A DNA stretch of 64,000 bases from Symbiodinium natans (taxonomy: Eukaryota > Sar > Dinophyceae > Suessiales > Symbiodiniaceae), in contig CAJNDS010002626.1 in assembly GCA_905221605.1 (NCBI GenBank), forward strand, positions 31,001 to 95,000. The letters run 5' to 3'. Under the pieces are notes generated by a model. That model ran no database searches and was not told the DNA's origin. It worked only from the letters and a program-made list of their open reading frames with translations. Positions 23,412-32,937 of the stretch are shown here, in pieces. The first letter of the stretch is position 1. Every line of letters starts with the position of its first letter. Made by a program: the position numbers and the translations under genes.

Positions 23412-24134
23412 CTCAGAGTTGCCCCACAGCAGGGTTTAGGGTTTCGGGTTTAGGGTTTCGGGTTTAGGGCTTAGGGCTTAGGGTTTGGGGTTTAGGGTTT
23501 AGGGTTTAGGGTTTAGGGTTTAACTAGGAAGCGCCGCAAAGTTGCCCAAAATTCTGACCATCGCGGGCGGATGTTGCGGGCGCAGCCCTATTTCTCCATC
23601 AGGTTTTAGGTTTTACGGTTTAGGGTTTAGGGTTTAGGGTTCTGAGAGAATACAAAATCCCCAGTCGCCCCGCAACAACAGGGTTGTCATAGGGCTTGTA
23701 ACTTGGAAGCTCTGTTGACGTAGTGGTTTCCCGAATTGGGGTACCTTATAGGGGTCCTCATTGCAAGGGAATCCTACTATTATCCCCTAGAAACGCTATG
23801 ATCACCCCCATAACCCCACCTTACTAACCCTACTTGCTAAGTCAAACGGGCTTCCAAGAAGGGCTTCGTAGGGTTTATGAGGGAATCCGACCCCCTAAAA
23901 AAAAGAGAATAAGGGTCCCATCTGGGTCCTGGCTAGGTTCCGGGCTGTGGATAGATAGTCTAGGGTTTAGGTGAGGCCGCCAAACCAAAGCCAGAGACGG
24001 AAAGCTGAATACCTCCCGAAAACTGCAAGGGTTTAGGGTTTAGGGTTTAGGGTTTAGGGCTTAGGGTTTCGGGTTTAGGGGGCTTAGGGGCTAGGGTACA
24101 AAGAAGGAACCCCAGAGGGTGCCCACTTGGGCAC

Positions 24135-24231
24135 TTCTCCCCACGGCAGTTCAGCATGACGTTGGCGGGCTTCAGATCGATGTGCAGCCGCCCGGCTTTT
24201 GCGTGAAGGGCCTGCTTCAATGTTGAGGTCG
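24135..24231 (-). CDS. Kinase exon: catalytic loop (subdomain VI)
   Basis: Contains ATSTLKQALHAKAGRL (alpha-E) and then HIDLKPANVMLN, the catalytic loop HRDLKxxN. The catalytic Asp, the Lys and the metal-ligand Asn are present; the HRD Arg is Ile, so this is a non-RD kinase. Hinge plus this exon give MPY-to-HID of 47 residues, as in protein kinase A. Acceptor CCGCAG|CG, donor GAGAA|GTGCCC (GT), phase 2. About 80% of codons end in G or C. Confidence 0.95.
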
Positions 24232-24921
24232 CTGCGGTTTAGGGTTTAGGGTTTAGGGTTTAGGGTTTAGGGTTTAGGGTTTAGGGTTTAGGGTTTAGGG
24301 TTTAGGGTTTAGGGTTTAGGGTTTGCGTGTTTAGGGCTTAGGGTTTAGGGGTACCTTATTGGGGTCCTTCTGTTAATATCCCACTATTTGGGTGTCTATA
24401 TTGGGGGCCCCCCTATTTTCGTAAACACCCATAAGTACTCCAGCTGACCTGACCGCCTCCCTCCAATCTCCAATTACTTAGTTGTCCAGTAACCTGAGGG
24501 AATTCAAGGTTAACCTTTGGGATTATCAGGGCATTATACTACCCCAAAAAGGTTAAAGGTTACCTACTCTACTACTAGGATTACCACAGAGAAGAGCCCA
24601 CTTATCTTCAAGAGTACTTTTCTGTCCGGTTAGCATGTTGGGTCATGGCCCTGTCATCACTGAATGAGTTGTCATAGAGAGACCAGAAGTCGGTTGGGGC
24701 TAACTAACCTCACGAATACAACCTATTCAGAACATGCATTTTTTAACCCCCCAACGCCCCCCCAAACCCACCCCCCAAAGGGAACTACAATTGGAGGTCT
24801 GGCCAGGATCTAGGCCGGCCTAAACACGGGCAGCCCCGTTGCAGGAACCCCTTATGGGGCCAGAATGCCCCCAAGGGCCGAGTAAGGCCTGTAGGGTTCA
24901 GGTTGGTAACGCATTCAACCA

Positions 24922-25072
24922 CCCCAAAGAGCCCAATACCCCTTAAATAAGGGATATACCCTAAATCATATTAAGGATCCCTTTTTAATTTAAGGTACAT
25001 TCCATAATCATATTAAGGATCCCTATATAATTTAAGGTACATTCCTTAATGGAGGGGTATTGGGCTTTCTGG
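24922..25072. mobile_element. Hairpin element B2
   Basis: Same family as B1 (ends CCCCAAAGAGCCCAATA and TATTGGGCTTTCTGG). Enlarged to about 150 bases by an internal direct duplication of roughly 53 bases that repeats CATATTAAGGATCCCT. It lies in the long kinase intron between the hinge and catalytic-loop exons. Confidence 0.88.
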
Positions 25073-26006
25073 TTATCAAAAGACCACAGGGCCACCAGCA
25101 CGGACACACAACACACAGATAGGGGCCACGCACTCCATGAGGTGCTGCTTCTCATGCATCGAAAATGCTTGCAGTACGTTCTAGTGTGCGCATCATCTGA
25201 ACACCACCCCGAGCCAGCCCTCCAAACAGCTGAAGAGTGACCTTCCTACACCACCCATCGTCACCCTAAACCCTAAACCCCAAACCCAAACCCTAAACCG
25301 AACCCAGAAATCTGCTGGTATTTTAATTTTAGAAAGGTGACGCAAAACTCCAAAAGCCTGAGCCGGCCTCCACTCCCTGCACGATGTCGCTGAACAGCCC
25401 CAGGATGTAAGGCCTTGGCTCAGCACTCGAAGACAGCCTCCAGCTCTCCTTCTGCAAACTAGGTGGTTTAGGGTTTAGGGTTTAGGGTTTAGGGTTTAGG
25501 GTTTAGGGTTTAGGGTTTAGGGTTTAGGGTTTAGGGTTTAGGACTAAAGTTTCGACCTACCAAGACCTGAACATGTTGCGGAGTCGCGAACATAATCCAC
25601 CGGAACAAACATGTACTACTATTTTGTAAAGGTGGAGTCCTGGTGCGCTAGGAGTCTAAGGGGGCCTAGGGGGTTGCCCTGGCCATGCTTGTGTGCTGAT
25701 GCCTCTGGGTCGTGGGTCGAACTTTCGTCCTGCCTGAATAGCGTTTTGGGTTTAGGGACAGATGTTGGAGGTTCAGGCTTCAGTCCCTTAAACCCCGAGT
25801 ACGTGGTGTTTAAAACCACCAGGCCAAGCATGAAACATCCGAAGGGCCATAACATGAGTCTCGTACGGGAGGCAGGCATCGTGGGGGAATTCGGTACCTT
25901 GCATCCCTTGCATAACTCCCCTGCAAGGGATGAATATGGGGGGATATGATCCCAAAACCCTAAGCCTTCTAAACCCTCAGTGTAAACCCTCATCCCTGAA
26001 CCAGAA

Positions 26007-26122
26007 CTGGGTAGCCCAGCAACCCTATTATGATAGGGGCACCCTTTGTGGGGTTGGCTACTTTAGAAGGGAACCCGTAACCAAAAAAACAAAAGGGTAA
26101 AGGGTACCACTGGGCTACCAAG
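26007..26122. mobile_element. Hairpin element A2
   Basis: Family A: left CTGGGTAGCCCAGCAACC, right ACTGGGCTACCAAG, inside GGCACCCTTTGTGGGGTTGG and AAAAGGGTAAAGGGTACC. It lies in a kinase intron. Confidence 0.85.
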
Positions 26123-26754
26123 AGAAAAGACACGCCCGAGTCAAGCGGGGCATCCTGTGCCGAGGGGCGTGGTGTAGAGTGGGTTCAGCTGGGTCCAATC
26201 CTTCCGGCCTGCTTCAGGTGCAGCATGCCGGGCCGTGCTTAGGGTTTAGGGTTTAGGGTTTAGGGTTTAGGGTTTAGGGTTTAGGGTTTAGGGTTTAGGG
26301 TTTAGGGCTAGGGTTTAGGGTTTGGGGGTCTTAGGGTTTCGGGTCCATACTCCTGCTTCAAGCCAGAGCTAGACATAGGGTGAGCAGTCCCGATGCCGGT
26401 ACCTTGAAACCTTTATACCCTAAAGGTAAACCCTAAACCCTAAACCCTAAACCCTAAACCCTAAACCCTAAACCCTAAACCCTAAACCCTAAACCCTAAA
26501 CCCCAAACCCTAAACCCTAAACCCTAAACCCAAGGGGCTTTTGAGGGTTCAGGTCTGTGGGTTCAAGGTTCGAGGGTGAGTCCATGGGACCCAGATGCAG
26601 AATCCCCAAAAGTGGCGCAAAAAGGGATGCCCTACCCAGATCCCCAAGTGTAGCTGCGCACCCAGAACCTCAAAGGCGCCAAGGAGCCGTCTGAGGGTTT
26701 AGGGTTTAGGGTTTATATAGGGTTTAGGGTTTAGGGTTTAGGGCTTAGGGTGGC

Positions 26755-26877
26755 CTTCTGGGTCCCCATAGAGGCAGCCGGGGCTTGTCTGGCAGCGGTT
26801 CAGAAAGTCGAGGAGCTCACCGCCGTTCATGTACGGCATCCTGGGTTCAAGCACAGGGCCATCGAAGTTGCAAAACC
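26755..26877 (-). CDS. Kinase exon: hinge (subdomains IV-V)
   Basis: Forty codons, the longest exon of the domain. Contains FCNFDGPVLEPR, then MPYMNGGELLDFLNR, the hinge and alpha-D helix (compare MEYxxGGEL in known kinases), then a short linker ending GDPE. Acceptor GGTCAG|GG, donor GAAG|GCCACC (GC type), phase 1. There is no usable GT donor in this segment. Flanked by TTTAGGG on one side and CCCTAAA on the other. Confidence 0.92.
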
Positions 26878-27157
26878 CTGACCCCGAAAATTATAGGCCC
26901 CTAACCCTAAACCCTAAACCCCAAACCAAGCCCTAAACCCTAAACCTTAAATCTTACACCCTAAACCTAAACCCTAACAGTAAGAGGTACGCTGTCTGTA
27001 TGGGTGACTTGAAGCTACAGATAAACCCAGACCTCCGACAACAACCAATATCCCATTGGGCTGTGAAGTGGGCTAGGAGCCACCAAAACCCTAACCCACT
27101 CTATCATATGTATATATGTATTCACATATATATATATATATAATGTTCATGCCTTCG

Positions 27158-27292
27158 TGGGCAAGGTCATGTTTCACCAGCGGGCAAGGTCATATAAAGA
27201 GCGTACAATGTCGTATGATGAAGAGCGGCAAGGTCATCGGGCAAGGTCATATGAGAAGCGGGCAGGCAAGGTCATGTACAAAGTGCCCGCTT
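27158..27292 (+). repeat. Direct repeats GGGCAAGGTCAT
   Basis: Five copies of (G)GGCAAGGTCAT at irregular 14-45 base spacing, between a (TA)n tract and a run of 33 C, inside a kinase intron. Spacing is too irregular and the unit too short for a CRISPR array. Confidence 0.8.
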
Positions 27293-28004
27293 TCTATATG
27301 ACTTTGCCCACACCCCCCCCCCCCCCCCCCCCCCCCCCCTTAATATCTGCATGGAATGGGATTCTCTGGGTGGGTGGGTACTTTTCGGGTGCCTGAAAAG
27401 CTGCTAAACCAATGAATGCTTGGACTTGAGATGCTGAATCCTAAACCCCAAAACACCAAAACCCTAAACCCTAAACCGTCAAGCTTGGCAATTGGGGTTT
27501 CAAGTTTCAGGGTGACCACAAAGCTCTGAAGACTCAGGATGTCGGCACATCTTTTGCGCCTCTGCGTCTGTTCTCGGGGACGTGGAGCCGCGAAACAAAC
27601 CACGTTTGAATTTAGGGGTTTAGGGTTGGGGGGGTTACGGTTTAGGGTTTAGGGGGTAGGTTTCAGGGGTTGCTGCTTTAGGGCGTAGGCTTTAAGACAA
27701 CAAGTGAGGATCATCAGAATCATCAGACTTCCAGCAAAACTTCCTAAACCCTAAGCCCTCAACCCCCATGACCCCTGAACCCTACACCCCAAACCTGAAT
27801 TCCTGGCACCAATTGCGAGCAAGGGGTCATGAGCCAAATTCCATCACCTGCGTCGCGATTTCAGTCACTCCCGAAAACTTACTCTTGCACAAAATGGCAT
27901 ACATAGGCCGCCTGTTAAACAGAAAGAAGTATACTTGAACAATTTCTCAAAGTGCAGCCCGTCGCTGTTTTCAATGTAGGGCGGCTCTCCCACGGCAGAG
28001 ATGC

Positions 28005-28051
28005 AGAACTCGGACACCCCACGCATCTGCTTCAAAATCTGGATCTCATTC
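28005..28051 (-). CDS. Kinase exon: alpha-C helix (subdomain III)
   Basis: Encodes NEIQILKQMRGVSEF. The Glu of NEI is the predicted salt-bridge partner of the beta3 lysine. Acceptor GCCAG|GAATG, donor TTCT|GCATCT (GC type), phase 1. The frame stays open for 45 more codons past this donor, but stopping here gives an alpha-C to hinge distance within two residues of protein kinase A, and the phase fits the next exon. Confidence 0.85.
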
Positions 28052-28837
28052 CTGGCGCTGGAGCTGGAACCCCGCAGCCTTTACCCCTAAACCCTAAACC
28101 CTAAACCCTAAACCCTAAACCCTAAACCCTAAACCCTAAACCCTAAACCCTAAACCCTAAACCCTAAACCCTAAACCCGGTAATCCTTAATAGTAAACTC
28201 GAAACCCCTCAATATGTCTCCTAAAGCCGACTGGAGCTCTCAAACCGTAAGCCCGAAGGCCCCCAAAGCCTACAGGGCTCGACACTCTAAGGGTTTAGGG
28301 TTTAGAGTTTAGGGTTTAGGGTTTAGGGTTTAGGGCTTAGGGTTTAGGAGTTGCGCAGAGGCACGTCCCCCCCCCCAGGTTCGATTAGCCCAGTGGGCTT
28401 GGTAAAGCGGTTAAAACTCTGAAGCCCAGCGTTGTAACCCTAAACCCTACAAGCCTTACAAGCCTTATAAACCCTGTAAACTCTAGAAACCCTATAAACC
28501 CTATGAAACTCATAAGCCCTATAAACCCTATAAACCCTAGAAACCCTGTAAACCCTATAAGCCCTGAAACCTGAACCCTGAACCCTAAACCCTAAACCCT
28601 AGCCCTAAACCCTAAACCCTAAACCCTAAACCCTAAACCCTTAACCTGGGGGAGGGGCTTCCAATCATGGAGCCCTTTCTCTTGTGTCATTTGTTTTCGG
28701 AGATTCGACTGATTCTACTTTGGGGATAGACAGGAGGGGGTTCGGGCACAGGGTTCCGGGTTTAGGGGTTTAGGGTTTAGGGTTTAGGGGTTTAGGGGGT
28801 TAGGGTTCAGGGTTCAGGGTTCAGGGTGCAACACTAT

Positions 28838-28949
28838 CTAGACCGAAGGGTTGCCTAGGAATCAAAAGGGCGCCTTCTTTTTGGTTTGAAGGGGCTTTAT
28901 GAGGGACCCTAAACCCTTAAAAGGAATAAGGGCCTACTCTGGGTCCTAG
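28838..28949. mobile_element. Hairpin element A'2
   Basis: Subfamily A' copy in a kinase intron: TTGCCTAGGAATCAAAAGGG, AAGGGGCTTTATGAGGGACC, AAAAGGAATAAGGGCC, CTGGGTCCTAG. Confidence 0.82.
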
Positions 28950-29056
28950 CCTAAACCCTAAACCCTAAACCCTAAACCCTAAACCCTAAACCCTAAACCC
29001 TAAACCCTAAACCCTAAACCCTAAACCCTGAAATGCCCCGAGGCCCGATCCCCAGC

Positions 29057-29109
29057 CTGACTTGAGGGTCGTCCTTATCCACGATCAGTTTCACCGACAC
29101 CGAGACGTC
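29057..29109 (-). CDS. Kinase exon: beta3 lysine (subdomain II)
   Basis: Seventeen codons plus two bases, DVSVSVKLIVDKDDPQV. VSVK carries the ATP-positioning lysine of the VAxK motif. Acceptor CAGAG|GAC, donor GTCAG|GCTGGG (GC type), phase 2. The split codon completes an Arg and leads straight into the alpha-C helix of the next exon, giving the usual lysine-to-glutamate spacing. Confidence 0.85.
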
Positions 29110-29902
29110 CTCTGACAGTTCATGTCTCGAGCTTGCTTGTTTTTTTTCTCCAAAGCCCTAAGCCCTAAAGGGTTTAGGGTTTAGGGTTGAGGGTTTGGGG
29201 TTGAGGGTTTAGGGTCTCGGGTTTGGGGATTGACGGCTTACCCGCTTGGCTTTTGTTTGCTTTTGCGGGCGTGTGTTGTAAGTTTCGAAGATAACCTACC
29301 CTAGACCCTAAACCCTGAACCCTAAACCCTAAACCCTAAACCCCCCCAAAAAAGGGAAGAAGGGCACCGCGGAGAACTCAAGAGCTTTGAGGTGAGAAAG
29401 GGTTTAGGGTTTAGGGTTTAGGGTTTAGGGAAGTTCCACTTGGGATGAAGTGCTTGGCGTGAAAGGTTTGTAGGGCTTAAGTTTGGGGTTTAGGGTTTTA
29501 CCTGCGTGGGTTGAAAGGTTTATATATTGCTGAGAGGGCTAAACCCTAAACCCTAAACCCTAAACCCTAACCCCTAAACCCTAAACCTTAAACCCTAATT
29601 AAACCCTAAACCCTAAACCCTTAACCCTTAACTCTAAAGCCTAAACCCTAAACCCTTTAGGGTCTAGGGCTGCGGCGAAAATAGCCCCAAGGTGTTCTCG
29701 AGCTAGGGGGCTTGGCGGTCCCCAAGCCCTAAACCCCACACCCGATGGGGGTTCCCAAGATTCGTGTACCTATGTAAGGGGCTCCTCCTAGTATCCCTAA
29801 ACCCTAAACCCGAAACCCTACTCTCTCTTAAGGGTTTGTAAGGGGCACCCCCCCGTTGTTGGGAAAACCCTCGAAGACCCTGAGCTCGCAGCTCAGTCAG
29901 TC

Positions 29903-29938
29903 CTTGCTGCTTTCGCAAAGGACCCGGCACTGGAACAC
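29903..29938 (-). CDS. Kinase exon: beta2 strand
   Basis: Twelve codons, VFQCRVLCESSK. Joined to the glycine-loop exon it gives GEGSFGK-VFQCR, the canonical loop valine and beta2 strand. The acceptor is GGGGAG|GTG directly beside a TTTAGGG array. The phase-0 end needs a GA donor (AAG|GACTGA). A GT donor five codons earlier is possible but would make the beta2-beta3 turn too short. Confidence 0.7.
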
Positions 29939-30645
29939 CTCCCCAGGGTTTAGGGTTTAAGGTTTGGGGTTTAGAGTTTAGGGTTTAAGGTGTAGGGTGT
30001 AGGGTTTAGGGTCAATGCAGCGAAGAGGAATGCCGATCCCTGACCCAGCCGAAAGTACTGCGGGCTTCCTAAGCCCCAAACTCTACTCCCTAGTACCCCT
30101 AAACCCTAAACCCTAAACCCTAAACCCCTAATCCCTAATCCCTCATACCCTAAATCCGAAAGGTTCCAGGATTAGGGTCTTGGAGTTCAGGCGGGGCATG
30201 AGTGAGGGTGGGTGCTTTTGGGTTAAGGATTAGGGTTTAGCGTTCAGGGTTTTGGGTTGGAGGTCTAAGGTTTGGGTTGGTATAGGTGTTTCAGTTGGTT
30301 TGGTGTTTAGGTTGGTTTAGGGCTTGTGGTTCAGGGAGGGAACGCCCGAAAATCTTCAATACCGACCTTCCTGAGAATGACAGGGTAGAGTGAGGTTGAT
30401 CAACGTAAACCTCGACGCACTGTGAACTTCACATAAACTCCTAAAGACCTCCACCCCTAGATGAACCATGAAGTGGATCATACTAGGATGCCCCGCAACC
30501 TCAGAAGGAAGAGATCTCCCGAAGGCAATGGGGTTTAGGGCCCAGGGTTTGTGCTTGTACAGGGCGTACAGGGGTTTGGTTTAGGGTTTAGGGTTTAGGG
30601 TTTGGGGTTGGGGGCTTATGGTGAGGGATGTCCGACACCCGCCGC

Positions 30646-30699
30646 CTTCCCAAAAGACCCCTCGCCCAGCTTCTTGACGACTTGCAGCTTATTCCGCCA
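30646..30699 (-). CDS. Kinase exon: glycine-rich loop (subdomain I)
   Basis: Eighteen codons, WRNKLQVVKKLGEGSFGK. LGEGSFGK is the ATP-binding glycine-rich loop (GxGxFGxV); the V is supplied by the next exon. NEK-family kinases have almost the same string at this point (known of the family). Acceptor CTCGACAG|TGG, donor GGGAAG|GC, phase 0. The opposite strand also shows an open frame with an ATG (30628) and a GTAGG donor, but the motif on this strand and the fit with the next exon decide against it. Confidence 0.9.
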
Positions 30700-31865
30700 C
30701 TGTCGAGGAAGATGGTAGGATGTGATGTCGTCTTCCTTAGGGTTTCGGGTTTAGGGCTTCGGGAGGCAGCCCCAACAACTCCATTTAAGCAACTTGCCCG
30801 AGAAGCTTTGGATCACCCGATGCAACCCAATGATTGAAGTAGCTTCCTCTTCTTTTAACAGGGAAGAAACATAATCCAGGTACCCTCAACCCTAAACCCT
30901 AAACCCTAAACCCTAAACCCTAAACCCTAAACCCTAAACCCTAAACCCTATTCCCCAAAGCCTCTAAAAGCCAGGGATCCAAGAAGCTGGAGTCCACAAG
31001 GGGTATATCGGCCCCTTCCGTTTGCACTGCTGGGTTTAGGGTTTAGGGTTTAGGGTTTAGGGTTTAGGGCTTAGGGCTTAGGGCTTAGGGCTTAGGGCTT
31101 AGGGCTTAGGGCTTAGGGCTTAGGGCTTAGGGCTTAGGGTTTAGGGTTTAGGGTTTAGGGTTTAGGGTTTGGGGTTTGGGCTTTGGGGTTTAGGGTTAGG
31201 GTTTAGGGTTAAGGGCTTTTAGGGCATTTAGGGCATTTAGGGCATTTAGGACATTTAGTGCTTTTAGGGCTTTTAGGGCTTTTAGGGCTTGTAGGGCTTT
31301 TAGGGCTTGTAGGGCTTTTAGGGCGTTTAGGGCTTTTAGCGTTTAGGGTTTAGGGCTTTGGGGTTTAGGGCTTTGGGGTTTGGGGTTTCGGGCACGAGTG
31401 GAGGTCGTGAGGCTTCGGTTTCGTACCTAACCCTAAGCCCTGATCTTTGGCACTGCAGCCCGCTGTCACGTATGCCAAGGCCCCAGGGTGTAAGCATGCA
31501 GATCTGGACTTACATACACCAGGCGCCCAAACAACTGGCTGGTTCTTAAGTTCTTAGTAGGGAATCGTAGGGAAGGAGGGAATGAGGTATCCCTCTACAG
31601 GGGGACAACGCAGGTCGGTGGACGCACTGAAGCATTCGGGGGCCGCACAAGGAGCAGAGTAAGTGTGGGCTTGGCTTTCATTGAAGTAGGGTTCATATTT
31701 CTTCTTCCGTAAACCCTAAACCTTAAACCCTAAACCCTAAACCCTAAACCCTAAACCCTAAACCCTAAGCCCTACGCCCTAAACCCTAAACCCTAAACCC
31801 TAAGCCCTCTAAACCCTAAACCCTAAACCCTAAACCCTAAACCCTAAACCCTCCATTCCTGCCAC

Positions 31866-31911
31866 GCCTGCCATGTACCGGTTCATGAGGGTCTCATTGA
31901 GAGCACGGTAC
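31866..31911 (-). CDS. Kinase gene, pre-domain exon
   Basis: Encodes YRALNETLMNRYMAG, just before the glycine loop. Acceptor CAG|G, donor GGC|GTGG. It enters with one base and leaves in phase 0, so it fits both the candidate first exon and the glycine-loop exon. Eleven of 15 codons end in G or C. Evidence is phase, splice sites and codon bias only. The same AG|GT site could instead be the donor of an open frame lying upstream (higher coordinates). Confidence 0.5.
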
Positions 31912-32044
31912 CTGCATGTCTGGGTTAAACCTGCACACAAGCACTTCGCAGAGCCGCATCGAAATCTCAGGGTTTAAGGTTTAGGGTTTAGGGTTTAGGG
32001 CTTAGGGCTTAGGGCTTAGGGTTTAGGGTTATCAGGTCTTTTAT

Positions 32045-32220
32045 GACACTACACGAATTTGAAAAATATCAAATACGGTAGTTCAAACACTCGAAAGTTC
32101 GACTCTTGAAGCTTTCGCTTTTTTCTGTGGACACGAAACAGAACTTCGAAAATTCTAATATTCAAGCTTTCGCGTTTTTCGGCTAACACAAAAAGACGAA
32201 TTTGCGAATTCTCGGGCTGT
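32045..32220. repeat. Diverged two-unit duplication, A+T-rich
   Basis: TTGAAGCTTTCGCTTTTTTC, GGACACGAAACAGAACTTCG and TTCAAGCTTTCGCGTTTTTC, AACACAAAAAGACGAATTTG are two copies of a unit of about 60 bases in the first kinase intron. Confidence 0.65.
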
Positions 32221-32284
32221 TCGGGTGCCAGTCACCGTTGCATGCGTGAAAACCACAGCACAGCAGGGTTCAGGGTGAAGGATT

Positions 32285-32408
32285 TACAGGGTGGGGCCCC
32301 CTTACTATACTAACTGTAGTTAAGGGACTTATGACCTAACTTAGGGTCCTTATAACCCAATTTAGGGCCCTTATAACTCTACTTATAACTAGGGGGCCCC
32401 ACCCTGTA
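32285..32408. mobile_element. Hairpin element C1
   Basis: About 124 bases. The outermost 16 bases, TACAGGGTGGGGCCCC, are perfectly inverted at the right end. The inside holds three copies of a unit like CTTATAACCCAATTTAGGG. It lies in the first kinase intron. Copy C2 is at 53866. Confidence 0.9.
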
Positions 32409-32845
32409 GGGTTTAGGGTTTGAAAGCAATGCTCACATTGGCAGGTCGTAACTAGAAGCATGAATGCTTTGAAAAAGTATGGTAGTGCTTGTATCTACAC
32501 TCTAAACTACACCCGATACCCGACACCCCAAGCCCTCGAACCCAACACTTTAAACTCACAAAGTAAAGCCAAAAGCCTTGGACGCCCAGAAGGCCTAGAA
32601 ATCTCAGCCCTACGAAAAAGCCAGATAATTCAGTAACCCCTGATAAGAAAGTGCAAACTCAGCTGGCCAGGTACAGGAAAAAAGAGAGCCCAGCAGCAAA
32701 CAAGAAACACAAGCTCTAGTAGTGACCCTTGAACCCCTTGAACCCTAAACCCTGCCTCCCCACTAAACCCAACGCCCAAACCCTAAACCCTAAACCCTAG
32801 ACCTAAACCCTAAACCCTAAATCGTAAACCCTAGAAACCCTGAAC

Positions 32846-32937
32846 CCTGGACAGGCTAGGGGCCGCTGAAGCTTCTCTGCAACCTCCAGCTGATGGGTCG
32901 GGCCATTGGCCACATCAGCCTGCGACGCCGACATCAT
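32846..32937 (-). CDS. Kinase gene, candidate first exon
   Basis: Begins MMSASQADVANGPTH and continues with a charged, helix-prone stretch (QLEVAEKLQRPL). It is 30 codons plus two bases, and the donor GG|GTTC leaves phase 2, which fits the next exon exactly. Two thirds of third positions are G or C on this strand against about 42% on the other. No homology supports it. The opposite strand has a tempting GTAAGT donor at 32941-32946, so an exon on the plus strand is the main alternative. A start at the second Met is equally possible. Nearest upstream AG for spliced-leader addition lies some 50 bases away inside a CCCTAAA array. Confidence 0.45.

Larger units (their letters stand above)
18900..32840. 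repeat. Arrays filling the kinase introns
   Basis: CCCTAAA arrays at 18835-18892, 19605-19658, 20100-20152, 20780-20848, 21205-21315, 21640-21690, 22200-22285 (mixed CCCCAAA), 26425-26530, 28085-28178, 28590-28642, 28950-29028, 30890-30948, 31715-31850; TTTAGGG at 21440-21505, 23433-23520, 24030-24085, 24236-24324, 25464-25540, 26238-26315, 29400-29430, 31030-31065. Variants: GGGCTTA 19040-19155 and 31066-31138, TTTAGGGCTTTTAGGG type 22375-22460, GGGCTTTTA type 31210-31345, ATAAACCCT type 28465-28560. Kinase exons lie in the gaps. Confidence 0.88.
16750..32937 (-). other. Split protein kinase gene, at least 17 exons
   Basis: Gene-level entry; exons are listed separately. Read on the minus strand, short unique segments between telomere-type arrays carry all landmark motifs of a eukaryotic protein kinase in the right order. 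Thirteen of them, 30699 down to 17980, join without a frame break to 774 bases (258 codons), the usual domain size. Hinge-to-catalytic-loop and DFG-to-PPE spacings match protein kinase A within a residue or so. By hand count about three quarters of third codon positions are G or C. Donors are GC (6), GT (4) and GA (1), with one GC/GA-type choice open; most acceptors are AG|G. The product should phosphorylate Ser/Thr; the glycine loop resembles NEK-type kinases, but I cannot assign a family. Introns of 0.3-2.5 kb consist of repeats. N- and C-terminal exons are less certain than the domain core. Confidence 0.9.

Noticed and set aside
23530-23600. Minus-strand segment with NFGQLCGAS
   Set aside because: The catalytic-loop exon and the DLG exon join in phase across it, so it is intron.
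27883-28004. Continuation of the alpha-C exon with a 23-base GTATAC...ACAG intron and a 29-base exon
   Set aside because: Phases also agree, but it would insert about 35 residues between alpha-C and hinge, and a 23-base intron is implausible. The GC donor at 28004 gives the normal spacing.
28375-28440. tRNA-like strings GGTTCGATTAG and GTAAAGCGGTTAAA
   Set aside because: Wrong order and no acceptor or anticodon stem can be folded.
29240-29297. Minus-strand VIFETYNTRPQKQTKAKR between two kinase exons, with matching phase
   Set aside because: It would insert 18 residues between beta2 and beta3; the neighbouring exons join perfectly without it.
30005-30065. Minus-strand SPQYFRLGQGSAF, resembling a glycine loop
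   Set aside because: The segment at 30646-30699 has the true GEGSFGK loop and joins in phase to VFQCR; this one does not fit.
30628-30837. Plus-strand frame starting MSDTRRLPKRPL with a GTAGG donor
   Set aside because: It is antisense to the glycine-loop exon, whose motif and phase are decisive.
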